Of a stretch of 64,000 bases of DNA, positions 34,352 through 42,794 are shown piece by piece. Each line of letters opens with the position of its first letter. Positions within the stretch are counted from its first letter, which is position 1. This DNA is from Chitinophaga niabensis. GTDB lineage: Bacteria > Bacteroidota > Bacteroidia > Chitinophagales > Chitinophagaceae. The stretch covers positions 3,164,482-3,228,481 of the forward strand of contig NZ_FSRA01000001.1 of NCBI RefSeq assembly GCF_900129465.1, read 5' to 3'. The notes under the pieces were generated by a model. It saw only the letters and a list, made by a program, of their open reading frames with translations. It searched no databases and was not told the DNA's origin. The position numbers were made by a program, and so were the translations under genes.

Positions 34352-37300
34352 TTACTGATTGATAAAATAATTGTACGCAATAATGGATTGGTTGTATGCA
34401 TTGAGGTTCTCCAGGTAATTTCGCTGGATATCGATAGCCTGTGTCAGGAACTGGGATAGTTCTGCAAAGCTGATCTCCCCGGCCCTGTAAGCCAGTGTTG
34501 CCGCTTTGATGATCTCATTCGCCTGTTTCAGGCCCACCGTTTCATAGAACCGCAGCAAGCTGTTGTTCTTCTCTGCCTCCTGCTGTGCCTGCACCCGTTG
34601 TGTATGAAAAGACTGCATGCCATATTCATACTGCTTCTGTTGCATCGCCACTTCCGCTTTCGCTGTTTTCACTTTATTGCGGTAGGCCCCGGCACCAAAT
34701 AACGGGAAGGCAGCACTTACAGAGAATCCCGTGAACGGATCACTCAATCCATATAAACGCTGACTGAAGAAACGCCCTGAAAACTCCGGCCTGTTCTCGT
34801 TCTTTACAACCCTCACCCCTGCATTCGCAATGGCTACATTCTGCTGTTGCAAACCAATAACAGGATGCAGGCTGTCTGCACCTCCTAAAACAAAAGGCAA
34901 CTTCTCCAAAGGCTGCAATACCGGCAGCGTGTTTTCCGAACTGTTCATCAACTGCATCAGCAATTGCTGCTGGATCTTCATATCATTACCAGTTTGTTGC
35001 AGGAAGGCCTCCAGCTCCTGCATGCGCACGCTCGCAGCGATGCTATCCAATCCCGGGCTATCACCTGTTTTAACTTTCAGTTTAGCAGCCGCATGCAGTG
35101 ATCTATAAATACTATCCAGCCGCTGGAATAACAATACTTTATCCTGCAGGTACCATAACTGGTAATACACGCTGCGTACATCCCTTTTGATCTCCGGATC
35201 GAGGGCTGTAGTATTTGCCTGGTAATACTTTAACTGTTCCGCATACAGGTCTTTCTGCGCATTGTATAAACCGGGCCAGGCAACACTTTGTGAAACACCT
35301 ATCTTCAGGATGCCCTGTTTATCGCTGGGCCGGAGATCTTCGTTCTCCGCAAAGATGCCTGTTTTAGGAAGCATGCCGGCTGATTTGGTTTGCAGGCGTC
35401 CTTTATTGATCTGTTCGTTATTGATGCTGTATTGCAGATTCCCTTTTGCCGCAACCAATGCTTCATCGATCGTTTTCCTTTGTGCCTGGGCAGATGGAAC
35501 GACGAAGATGAATAAGAGCGCGGCTACTATGGCTCCTTTCATTTTTATCTTCGAATTAAATATGATGTACAATAATGGCAACACTACCAGGGTGAGGAAA
35601 GTAGCGGTCAGCAATCCCCCGATCACTACAGTAGCTAAAGGTTTTTGCACTTCAGCGCCTGCCCCTGTGGAAATGGCCATGGGAAAGAATCCGAAGGAAG
35701 CTACCGTAGCCGTCATGAGTACCGGCCGCAACCTGATCTTAGTTCCCTCTATCACGCGCTGCACCACATCCTGCATGCCATCTTTTTCCAATTGATTAAA
35801 GGTGCTGATCAGCACAATTCCATTCAATACGGCTACGCCAAACAATGCAATGAAACCCACACCGGCTGAAATACTAAATGGCATACCTCTCAGTAACAAA
35901 GCAAACACGCCACCAATGGCACTCATGGGAATAGCCGTAAAGATCAATGCCGCTTCTTTAACAGAACCGAATGTGAAAAAGAGCAATACAAAGATCAATG
36001 CCAGTGATACGGGCACTGCAATGCTCAGTCTTGCCGAGGCTTCCTGCAGGTTTTCAAAAGTTCCGCCGTAAGTGTAGTAATACCCGGTAGGCAGGATCTT
36101 CGCTGCGGTCAGTTTCTCCTGGATCTCCTTCACCACGCTTTCCACATCCCGGTCTTTAACATTAAAGCCCACCACAATCCTGCGCCTTCCTTCTTCACGG
36201 CTGATCTGCGCCGGCCCCTCTTTTATAGACACTGTAGCTAATTGATTCAAGGGTACCTGTACACCATCCGGCAGGGCAATGTAAAGATTGCCCACATCTT
36301 CTATGGAAGCACGGTTGGCACTATCCAATCTTACCACCAGGTCAAACTGTCTTTCATTTTCAAACACCATGCTCGCTGTTTTTCCTGCAAAGGCAGTGCT
36401 CACGGTAGTATTGATATCCTGTATGTTCAAGCCATATCCTGCTATCCTCGCACGGTCATACTGGATCGTAATTTGAGGAAGACCGCTGGTGCGTTCTATC
36501 TGCGGTGCTGTAGCTCCTTTCACGGATTGAATAACAGCGGCTACCTTGGGTGCTAATGCTGCCAGTGTATCAATATTCTCTCCGAACACTTTCACAGCCA
36601 CATCCTGCCTGACGCCTGTCATCAATTCATTGAAACGCATTTGTATGGGCTGGGAAGCTTCAAAGAAAACACCCGGGATCACTTCCAGTTTTTCCAGCAT
36701 CTTATTGGCCAGTTCTGTATAACTTTTGGTAGTGGTCCATTCTTTCCTTGGCTTTAGCGTAACGATCAGGTCCGATGCTTCAGGAGGCATAGGATCTGTA
36801 GGTACTTCCGCTCCCCCCGTTTTGCCTACCACCATTTCCACTTCGGGAAAAGTTCTGAGGATACGGCTGGCCAGCATGGATGTTTCAATGCTCTGGGATA
36901 AAGATGTTCCCTGCGGCAATATGCAATGGAGCGCATAATCGCCCTCCTGCAACTGGGGAATAAATTCGCCCCCCATCCTGTTAAACACCACCAGCGTGAT
37001 CACCAATGCAATTACCGCCGCACCCGTCACCCAGTATTTTATCCTGATAGCACCACGAATAATGGGTGCATACAATCGTTGAAAGAAGTCCATCATCTTA
37101 TCCGCGATCGTTCTTTTGTGAGAGAATTGCTTCGGAAGGAATAAAGCAGACATCATAGGGATGTATGTGAGGGACAGGATCAAGGCACCCAGGATAGCAA
37201 ACCCTACCGTTTGCGCCATGGGCCGGAACATCTTTCCTTCAATACCTACGAGGGAAAGGATCGGGATGTACACAATTAAGATAATTATCTCTCCAAAAGC

Positions 37301-38644
37301 TGCACTGTTACGTATCTTAGAAGCAGATACAAATACCTCCCGGTCCATTTCCGCCTGTGTCAGCCGTTCCCGGCTTTTCCTTAAACCCAGGTGATGCATG
37401 GTTGCTTCCACAATGATCACTGCACCATCTACGATCAAGCCAAAGTCAATAGCACCTAAGCTCATCAGGTTGGCGCTTACACCAAACAGGTTCATCAGCC
37501 CCAGCGCAAACAACATGGAAAGCGGAATAGCAGATGCCACAATTAAACCTGCCCGGATATTCCCGAGGAATACCACCAATACAAATACTACGATCAGCGC
37601 ACCTTCTATTAAGTTCTTTTCTACTGTACCGATGGCCCTGTTCACCAGTCCTGTTCTATCCAGGAATGGTTCAATTTCAATATCGGCAGGCAGCGAATTA
37701 CGGATGGTTTCCATTTTCTTCTTCACACGGGCAACAACATCTGCGCTGTTAGCTCCTTTGAGCATCATCACAATTCCACCTACCGCTTCCTTTTCCCCGT
37801 TATAGGTCAATGCCCCGTAACGTACGGCACTGCCCAGTTTCGCATCTGCTACATCCCTGATCAGTACAGGGATGCCGTTCACGGTTTTAATCACAATGTT
37901 CCGGATATCATCCAGTGAAGTCACCAGGCCTATGCCCCTGATAAAATAAGCATTCGGTTTTTTATCGATATAAGCACCGCCTGTATTCTCATTATTCTTT
38001 TGCAGCGCATTGAAGATCTCCGGTATGGTGATGTTCAAAGACCGTAGTTTATGAGGGTCTACTGCCACTTCATATTGTTTCTTCAGTCCACCGAAACTAT
38101 TGATCTCTGCAATACCCGGTGTTCCATATAACTGGCGGGATACGATCCAGTCCTGCATGGTACGCAGGTCCATAGCCGTATATTTATCCTCACTCCCTTT
38201 CTTTGGGCGGATCACATATTGATAGATCTCCCCCAATCCTGTACTTACCGGTGCCAGCTCTGGTGTTCCCACTCCCTGCGGGATCCTGGTCCCTGCCTCT
38301 TTGAGCCTTTCGCTGATCAGCTGCCGGGCGAAATAAACATCTACATCATCTGAAAACACCACCGTAATAACGGAAAGGCCAAAGCGGGAAATGGAACGCA
38401 TCTCCTGCAGGTCCGGCAGGTTAGCCAGGCTTTGTTCAATGGGATAGGTCACCAGTTGCTCCACTTCCTGTGATGCCAGTGTGGGTGCAACAGTGATCAC
38501 CTGTACCTGGTTATTGGTAATATCCGGTACAGCATCTATGGGTAAACGCCCGGCACTCCAAACACCCCATGCAATAAGCGCGAGGGTGAGTATGCCGATA
38601 ATGAGTTTATTCTTTATCGAAAAATTGATAATACTATTCAGCAT
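34352..38644 (-). CDS. CzcA-type RND pump fused to a TolC/CzcC-like channel
   Basis: A 1430-residue fusion. Residues 1-1034 are a heavy-metal RND transporter: 12 membrane segments, the proton-relay region SLGAIDFGLIVDGAVIIVE near 400, and the periplasmic porter domains. Residues 1035-1430 are a TolC-family outer-membrane channel with its two helical repeats. The junction keeps a complete signal-peptide-like segment (MKGAIVAALLFIFVVPSAQA), which begins at an internal ATG at 35542. It may act as a thirteenth membrane helix or be cut by signal peptidase. The gene lies behind the DUF6660 gene and ahead of czcB and the ATPase gene. Metal specificity (Co/Zn/Cd or Cu/Ag) is not certain. Confidence 0.93.
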   Translation of the reverse strand: MLNSIINFSIKNKLIIGILTLALIAWGVWSAGRLPIDAVPDITNNQVQVITVAPTLASQEVEQLVTYPIEQSLANLPDLQEMRSISRFGLSVITVVFSDDVDVYFARQLISERLKEAGTRIPQGVGTPELAPVSTGLGEIYQYVIRPKKGSEDKYTAMDLRTMQDWIVSRQLYGTPGIAEINSFGGLKKQYEVAVDPHKLRSLNITIPEIFNALQKNNENTGGAYIDKKPNAYFIRGIGLVTSLDDIRNIVIKTVNGIPVLIRDVADAKLGSAVRYGALTYNGEKEAVGGIVMMLKGANSADVVARVKKKMETIRNSLPADIEIEPFLDRTGLVNRAIGTVEKNLIEGALIVVFVLVVFLGNIRAGLIVASAIPLSMLFALGLMNLFGVSANLMSLGAIDFGLIVDGAVIIVEATMHHLGLRKSRERLTQAEMDREVFVSASKIRNSAAFGEIIILIVYIPILSLVGIEGKMFRPMAQTVGFAILGALILSLTYIPMMSALFLPKQFSHKRTIADKMMDFFQRLYAPIIRGAIRIKYWVTGAAVIALVITLVVFNRMGGEFIPQLQEGDYALHCILPQGTSLSQSIETSMLASRILRTFPEVEMVVGKTGGAEVPTDPMPPEASDLIVTLKPRKEWTTTKSYTELANKMLEKLEVIPGVFFEASQPIQMRFNELMTGVRQDVAVKVFGENIDTLAALAPKVAAVIQSVKGATAPQIERTSGLPQITIQYDRARIAGYGLNIQDINTTVSTAFAGKTASMVFENERQFDLVVRLDSANRASIEDVGNLYIALPDGVQVPLNQLATVSIKEGPAQISREEGRRRIVVGFNVKDRDVESVVKEIQEKLTAAKILPTGYYYTYGGTFENLQEASARLSIAVPVSLALIFVLLFFTFGSVKEAALIFTAIPMSAIGGVFALLLRGMPFSISAGVGFIALFGVAVLNGIVLISTFNQLEKDGMQDVVQRVIEGTKIRLRPVLMTATVASFGFFPMAISTGAGAEVQKPLATVVIGGLLTATFLTLVVLPLLYIIFNSKIKMKGAIVAALLFIFVVPSAQAQRKTIDEALVAAKGNLQYSINNEQINKGRLQTKSAGMLPKTGIFAENEDLRPSDKQGILKIGVSQSVAWPGLYNAQKDLYAEQLKYYQANTTALDPEIKRDVRSVYYQLWYLQDKVLLFQRLDSIYRSLHAAAKLKVKTGDSPGLDSIAASVRMQELEAFLQQTGNDMKIQQQLLMQLMNSSENTLPVLQPLEKLPFVLGGADSLHPVIGLQQQNVAIANAGVRVVKNENRPEFSGRFFSQRLYGLSDPFTGFSVSAAFPLFGAGAYRNKVKTAKAEVAMQQKQYEYGMQSFHTQRVQAQQEAEKNNSLLRFYETVGLKQANEIIKAATLAYRAGEISFAELSQFLTQAIDIQRNYLENLNAYNQSIIAYNYFINQ

Positions 38645-38679
38645 GTTTCAGTAAAAGTTTTAAATGCATAACCTTGCGC

Positions 38680-38697
38680 CATACGGATCCCCGTATG
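38680..38697. promoter_or_regulatory. Inverted repeat before the efflux pump gene
   Basis: CATACGG and CCGTATG form perfect 7-bp arms around ATCC, 36 nt upstream of the pump start codon and 25 nt after the DUF6660 stop codon. It could be a metal-regulator operator or an attenuating hairpin; no U-tract follows on the minus strand. Confidence 0.4.
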
Positions 38698-38722
38698 AAC
38701 ACAGCTACAAAAAAGTATACAT

Positions 38723-39025
38723 TTAAACTAACTGAGGCGGCTGCCAGATGGGAAGGGAAATTTCATGCAGGGAATCTGCATAGAAAAAGCTGAAATGAGA
38801 AGAAGAAACGGGCACCGTTAAAGTGATAGCCGTATGATAGATGAATGAAAAACTGGCACAGCATGTGCAAATACAGAATGGGGAACAGGCATCCGGATGC
38901 TGGTCCTGAACAGGCTGCGTCATAGAAATACTTTCGGTATCCCCATGTACCACGTTAGCATCCGCACAAGGCAGACAGCTAAGTGTTAATACGAGGACAG
39001 CCAATATGTATGTCAGCAAACGCAT
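38723..39025 (-). CDS. DUF6660-like small Cys-rich exported protein
   Basis: A 100-residue protein with a signal peptide (TYILAVLVLTLSCLPCADA). The mature part has a His/Asp/Cys cluster, DQHPDACSPFCICTCC, followed by a hydrophobic segment and a terminal QPPQL motif. This matches what I know of DUF6660, a Bacteroidota family found upstream of heavy-metal efflux genes. A metal-binding or metal-sensing role in the periplasm is plausible. It lies 78 bp upstream of the fused pump gene, probably as the first gene of the operon. Confidence 0.7.
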   Translation of the reverse strand: MRLLTYILAVLVLTLSCLPCADANVVHGDTESISMTQPVQDQHPDACSPFCICTCCASFSFIYHTAITLTVPVSSSHFSFFYADSLHEISLPIWQPPQLV

Positions 39026-39029
39026 GACA

Positions 39030-39037
39030 CAAAAATA
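39030..39037 (-). promoter_or_regulatory. TAnnTTTG -7 element of the metal-efflux operon
   Basis: On the minus strand TATTTTTG (39037-39030) ends 4 nt before the ATG at 39025. The Bacteroidota -7 consensus is TAnnTTTG, so the transcript should start at or next to the start codon and be almost leaderless. Confidence 0.5.
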
Positions 39038-39155
39038 GGGTATTCCGTCACTTTATGGATGAATATTAATGACAATACGTTGCAATTTGGTCCAATTATC
39101 CGATTCTTTACATAGGCTTGACATAGGCTCAGGATAGGGTATTTGTTTAAGTATC

Positions 39156-39743
39156 CTATACTACTGCTACACGCTCCAATCCCTTTTGAACGGCAGTTTC
39201 CATAATTCCCGGAATACCTCCTCCTTCTATCCGGAACGTGGTGATATCTGTAAGCCCGATAAACCCAAGAATGAACCGCAAATAGGGTTCTGCATGATCA
39301 TAAGTTTGCATAGGCCCTTCTGAATAAACCCCGTTTGCTGCAATCGCCAGGTATACCTTCTTATCCTTCAGCAAGCCCACCGGTGCACCAGTCGCATAAC
39401 TGAATGTCAGGCCCGGGCGTACGATATGGTCTATCCATGCTTTCAATGCGGAGGGTAAATTGAAGTTATACATCGGAACCCCGATCACGATAACATCCGC
39501 ATCAAACAACTCCTGTACGGCTGCATCTGAATCTTTCAGCACGTCCTCCGGTTTCTCTGTGGCCCTGTAGGCATTGATCAGCGCCGAATCAAGATGCGGA
39601 TAATCTTTCTCTGTAGTATCATTCACCACCACCGTACTGCCGGGATGGAGGTTCTGTATCTTTTCTATGATCCTGTTGGCCAGCAAAATACTGCTGGATG
39701 CAGCCCCTCTGGGGCTTGAACTGATGTGCAATATCTTTTTCAT
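39156..39743 (-). CDS. azoR: FMN-dependent NADH-azoreductase
   Basis: A 195-residue AzoR-type flavoenzyme: ISSSPRGAASSS at residues 7-18 binds the FMN phosphate, VPMYNFNLPSALKAWIDH near 95 and AANGVYSEGP near 138 complete the site. It is paralogous to the product at 16431. It is divergent from an HxlR-family regulator with a clear dyad in the gap, matching the known arrangement in which thiol-reactive HxlR proteins repress quinone/azo reductases. Expected role: detoxification of quinones and electrophiles. Confidence 0.9.
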   Translation of the reverse strand: MKKILHISSSPRGAASSSILLANRIIEKIQNLHPGSTVVVNDTTEKDYPHLDSALINAYRATEKPEDVLKDSDAAVQELFDADVIVIGVPMYNFNLPSALKAWIDHIVRPGLTFSYATGAPVGLLKDKKVYLAIAANGVYSEGPMQTYDHAEPYLRFILGFIGLTDITTFRIEGGGIPGIMETAVQKGLERVAVV

Positions 39744-39799
39744 AACACAAAACTATATACCTTTACACATGGAAGGCTCAAGCTAATCCATAGGTTACT

Positions 39800-39817
39800 A
39801 CTAACATCCAGGTTAGT
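39800..39817. promoter_or_regulatory. HxlR-type operator
   Basis: ACTAAC-N6-GTTAGT is a perfect inverted repeat 15 nt before the HxlR start codon and 57 nt before the azoreductase start. A further GTTA...TAAC overlaps it (39795-39805). Arm length and spacing suit a winged-helix dimer of the HxlR family. Confidence 0.65.
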
Positions 39818-39831
39818 GCAAACAGCATATT

Positions 39832-40209
39832 ATGAAGCAGGAAGGAATACTGAAAACACCATGCCTTAAAGTATTACCGGCAGTAAACGATGCCATTTAT
39901 GTGATAGGAGGAAAATGGAAACTACGCATTATCATAGCACTGTCTGAAGGAGCCGTAAGGTTCAATGAATTACAACGCCACCTCGAAGGTATTTCTGCCA
40001 GGGTATTGTCCGGCGAATTGAAAGACCTGGAGCAGAATGGTTTCGTGAAAAGGATCGTATACCCTGATACATCCGTAGAATACGAACGAACGGAATATGC
40101 AGAAACACTGAAACCTGTATTAGCTTCCCTGCATGCATGGGGCACTATGCATAAGCAAAATATCATGCAGCGCAGTAAAGAACAAATGGTAACGGATGAT
40201 AAAGGCTGA
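39832..40209 (+). CDS. HxlR-family redox-type transcriptional regulator
   Basis: A 125-residue winged-helix protein. The body reads IGGKWKLRIIIALSEG, RFNELQRHLEGISARVLSGELKDLEQNGFV, typical of HxlR. Cys11, in KTPCLKVLPAV, is the only N-terminal Cys and lies where YodB- and HypR-like regulators have their redox-sensing residue. It is divergent from an azoreductase gene with a dyad between them, so it probably represses azoR and itself until oxidised by quinones. Its 3' end overlaps the AraC gene by 14 nt. Confidence 0.9.
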   Translation: MKQEGILKTPCLKVLPAVNDAIYVIGGKWKLRIIIALSEGAVRFNELQRHLEGISARVLSGELKDLEQNGFVKRIVYPDTSVEYERTEYAETLKPVLASLHAWGTMHKQNIMQRSKEQMVTDDKG

Positions 40210-41029
40210 TGTTACTTTAGAAGATTCCATCGCCATCACTTACCGTGATCACCATATCTTCGTGCAGGAGCCTGCCTGCCGGATAAAGTATCATCGCATC
40301 TTTCTCATACTGGAAGGTTCCGGCAGCATACAGATAGATGAAAATACTTTCCGCATCTCCGGCAACGAGATCTTTTTGCTGGCGCGCGGGCAAATGTTTG
40401 CTTTTAAAGAGGGCACCACTATTTCCGGTTATGAACTCAGCTTTGGAGATTGTTTCTGGGAAAAAGCACCTGCCAGTGCCAATAACTGCAAAGCCGTATT
40501 GTTCAACGATGCTGCCGCGAATCAACAGCTCCCGCTGAACCAGGATGATATCTCTCCGCTCTTTCAAGCCCTGCTGCAGGAATCTCTGAAAGAAAGTTAC
40601 CTGAATCAAATTGATGCGCTTGCTGCCTATCTGAAGATCATCATGATCAAGATCGCCAATATCAATGCTTCCCTGATCAAAGGATATGATAGTCATGAAA
40701 AGCAATTATACCGTACATTCCTCAGCCTGGTGAGCCAGCAATATCAATCCACACATGAAGTAGCGGCATTTGCAGACCAGCTTGGAATTTCCGCCCGGAA
40801 GCTTACAGAACTATGCAAACGTTGTGCCGGCAGAGGCGCAAAAGAGATCATCAACGGGCAACTGATCGCCGAAGCGAAACGCTCCCTGCAATTCTCTTCC
40901 AAACCAGTGAAGGAAATAGCCTACAGCCTCAACTTCCTCACCCCGGAACAGTTCAGCCATTTCTTCAAAAAACACACGCAATTCTCTCCCAAGGACTACC
41001 GGGACCGCTTCGTACAAATTGACAGGTGA
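40196..41029 (+). CDS. AraC-family transcriptional regulator
   Basis: A 277-residue regulator with an N-terminal cupin-like sensing domain (LEGSGSIQIDENTFRISGNEIFLLARG) and a C-terminal AraC helix-turn-helix pair (about 180-275: VAAFADQLGISARKLTELCKR and VKEIAYSLNFLTPEQFSHFFKKH). It overlaps the end of the HxlR gene by 14 nt, so the two regulators are translationally coupled. Two sensing proteins in one operon suggest layered control; targets are unknown. Confidence 0.88.
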   Translation: MIKADVTLEDSIAITYRDHHIFVQEPACRIKYHRIFLILEGSGSIQIDENTFRISGNEIFLLARGQMFAFKEGTTISGYELSFGDCFWEKAPASANNCKAVLFNDAAANQQLPLNQDDISPLFQALLQESLKESYLNQIDALAAYLKIIMIKIANINASLIKGYDSHEKQLYRTFLSLVSQQYQSTHEVAAFADQLGISARKLTELCKRCAGRGAKEIINGQLIAEAKRSLQFSSKPVKEIAYSLNFLTPEQFSHFFKKHTQFSPKDYRDRFVQIDR

Positions 41030-41068
41030 TTGACCGTTTTTAACATTCCCCCTGAATGGCATGCCGGC

Positions 41069-41076
41069 TAATTTTG
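41069..41076 (+). promoter_or_regulatory. TAnnTTTG -7 element
   Basis: TAATTTTG matches the Bacteroidota -7 consensus and lies 16 nt before the ATG of the HD-domain gene at 41093, in the 63-bp gap after the AraC gene. Confidence 0.45.
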
Positions 41077-41092
41077 TAGAAAACTTTTACGT

Positions 41093-41734
41093 ATGACTGC
41101 AAGATCAATAGCCGGGATCATTATTCCGGACAGCACCATCGCCAAAAATGCCACCGATCTGTTACGAGAACATGGCACGGAATTCCTCTACAATCACTCT
41201 CTCCGCGTATTCCTCTTTGCCTCCCTGAACGGACAAAGCAACAAGGTTAAATACGACCCGGAACTCCTCTACGTCAGCTCCGTTTTTCACGACCTGGGCC
41301 TCACACCGCATTACAGCAGCCCGGATAAACGTTTTGAAGTAGATGGTGCCAATGCCGCCAGGGACTTTCTCAGAAGTTATGGATTACCTCAAGATGCTTT
41401 GCAACTGGTATGGGATACCGTTGCCCTGCATACTACCGTTGGAATAGCAGAATACAAAGAAGCAGAAGTAGCCCTTATGAATGCAGGTGTAGGTCTGGAT
41501 GTAGTAGGGAAAGGATATGAAGAACTATCCGCAGCTCACAGGGAAGAAATAACGAAGGCTTTTCCCAGGAATGATTTCAAAAAAAACATCATCCCTGCTT
41601 TCTTCGAGGGATTTAAACATAAAACAGATACTACCTTCGGTAATATCAAAGCAGATGTATGTGCTTATATGATACCGGGGTTTAAACGCATTGATTTCTG
41701 CGAGCTTATCCTGCATTCACCATGGAAAGAGTAA
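41093..41734 (+). CDS. HD-domain hydrolase, cyanamide-hydratase-like
   Basis: A 213-residue HD-superfamily protein. The metal ligands appear as His in YNHSLRVFLFA near residue 35, the HD pair in SVFHDLGLTPHY near 66, and later His/Asp residues in TVALHTTVG and AGVGLDVVG. The spacing resembles cyanamide hydratase and related small HD enzymes. The reaction in this organism is unknown. It stands after the HxlR-AraC pair but seems to have its own promoter, and it ends 6 nt before the stop codon of the convergent methyltransferase. Confidence 0.8.
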   Translation: MTARSIAGIIIPDSTIAKNATDLLREHGTEFLYNHSLRVFLFASLNGQSNKVKYDPELLYVSSVFHDLGLTPHYSSPDKRFEVDGANAARDFLRSYGLPQDALQLVWDTVALHTTVGIAEYKEAEVALMNAGVGLDVVGKGYEELSAAHREEITKAFPRNDFKKNIIPAFFEGFKHKTDTTFGNIKADVCAYMIPGFKRIDFCELILHSPWKE

Positions 41735-41740
41735 GGGGGA

Positions 41741-42631
41741 TTAAACCCCTACTCTTACATGCAGGAACAGATTCACCCCCTCATCTTCCCTGCCTACGCT
41801 TACGTCACCCCTGGAAGCTCCGGCTTCCAATGCCATGTTCATCAATGTTTCCGCAGAACGGTGATGTAAATACCAATCTCCCATCAGTTCCATATAATTG
41901 CGTGTTGGATTATGATCGCCAAAGTTCCCGATGATCACTTCTCCACCCGGTTTCGTCCAGCTCATAAACTTACGCAGTAATTTCACAAAGATCTTATCCT
42001 CGAAATAATCAAACAGCCCTGCGCTCCATACGATATCAAACTGTTCTTCTGTACTGAAACGGAAAATATTACGGTGAATGAATTCCACCTGCGCGGCATG
42101 GGCTTCATTCAATTCTTTTGCATAGTTGATGGCATGTTCATCTGCTTCCACACATACAGTTTGCAAACGTGCCGGATCTACCAGGCTGTAGATCTCCGCC
42201 AGGTCCCTTGCCGGACCGCTGGCTACATTTAATAAACGTACAGAAGGCTGATGCTGTAATGCATCCAGGATGGTGTGAATGAAATAATCCTTCCGGTTAC
42301 GTACTGCCCTGCAGGCTGGTTGTTCATGCCAGAAGTTATCCCACTTCTCAAAACGCTGATCTGCTGTTACCTGCTCACGGTAGATCTTATCAATGATCAG
42401 GAAGTCTCCCGCATAACCAAATGGTTTGGATTTTACATGACCCAGGATGGTATCTGTTTCTTCCAGTCCTGTTTGTAAAGCTTCCAGTTCTGCTGCGGTA
42501 ATATTACCAGCTTTGAAAGCAGAGGAAATTGCATCGAACACAAGATGTAAAGTGTCGTACTGTTCAGTTTCGGGGCCGCCGTTTGCAATTACTTCCCGGA
42601 GGAATGCGATAGGCTCGTTACTTGTTTTCAT
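41741..42631 (-). CDS. SAM-dependent methyltransferase, EF/PhcB-like
   Basis: From this start the product is 296 residues. A class I methyltransferase core is visible: LLNVASGPARDLAEIY (motif I) near residue 140, VCVEADEHAINYAKE (acidic loop) and FDIVWSAGLFDYFEDK. The N-terminal FGYAGDFLIIDKIYRE segment is shared with proteins annotated as extracellular-factor (3-hydroxypalmitate methyl ester) synthases of the PhcB type. An in-frame ATG at 42742 is rejected because it crosses the repeat-containing regulatory region. It is divergent from the flavin monooxygenase/hybrid kinase operon, with GTGGAATT repeats in the 163-bp gap. A role in making a signal molecule is a hypothesis. Confidence 0.75.
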   Translation of the reverse strand: MKTSNEPIAFLREVIANGGPETEQYDTLHLVFDAISSAFKAGNITAAELEALQTGLEETDTILGHVKSKPFGYAGDFLIIDKIYREQVTADQRFEKWDNFWHEQPACRAVRNRKDYFIHTILDALQHQPSVRLLNVASGPARDLAEIYSLVDPARLQTVCVEADEHAINYAKELNEAHAAQVEFIHRNIFRFSTEEQFDIVWSAGLFDYFEDKIFVKLLRKFMSWTKPGGEVIIGNFGDHNPTRNYMELMGDWYLHHRSAETLMNMALEAGASRGDVSVGREDEGVNLFLHVRVGV

Positions 42632-42684
42632 GGGGTGTTTTGTTTTATGATGTAAAGATGGGGGCAATGGTGGCATCTTCGTAA

Positions 42685-42742
42685 GTGGAATTAACGGAAA
42701 GTGGAATTGGGTTAACCAAAACACCCCATACATTAATTCCAC
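42685..42742. promoter_or_regulatory. GTGGAATT repeats between divergent genes
   Basis: GTGGAATTAA (42685-42694) and GTGGAATT (42701-42708) are direct repeats 16 nt apart, and TTAATTCCAC (42733-42742) is the exact inverse of the first. All lie between the divergent methyltransferase and monooxygenase genes, so one factor probably controls both. Confidence 0.6.
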
Positions 42743-42794
42743 CCCTTTTTACAATCCCCTGCAGGCTACATTCGTATCATTAAACCCCCACACC

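Noticed and set aside
35538..35545. CzcA-CzcC junction as a missed stop codon or frameshift
   Set aside because: The frame is open throughout and fusions of this length are common in Bacteroidota, so it is treated as a real fusion.
38666..38681. Sigma-54-like sequence TGGCGC...TTATGC before the pump gene
   Set aside because: GG and GC are 11 nt apart instead of 10 and the distance to the start codon is 22 nt, not the 30 nt of the three accepted promoters.
39110..39129. Tandem ACATAGGCT repeat downstream of the azoreductase gene
   Set aside because: Only two short copies 11 nt apart, with no dyad and no clear relation to a promoter.
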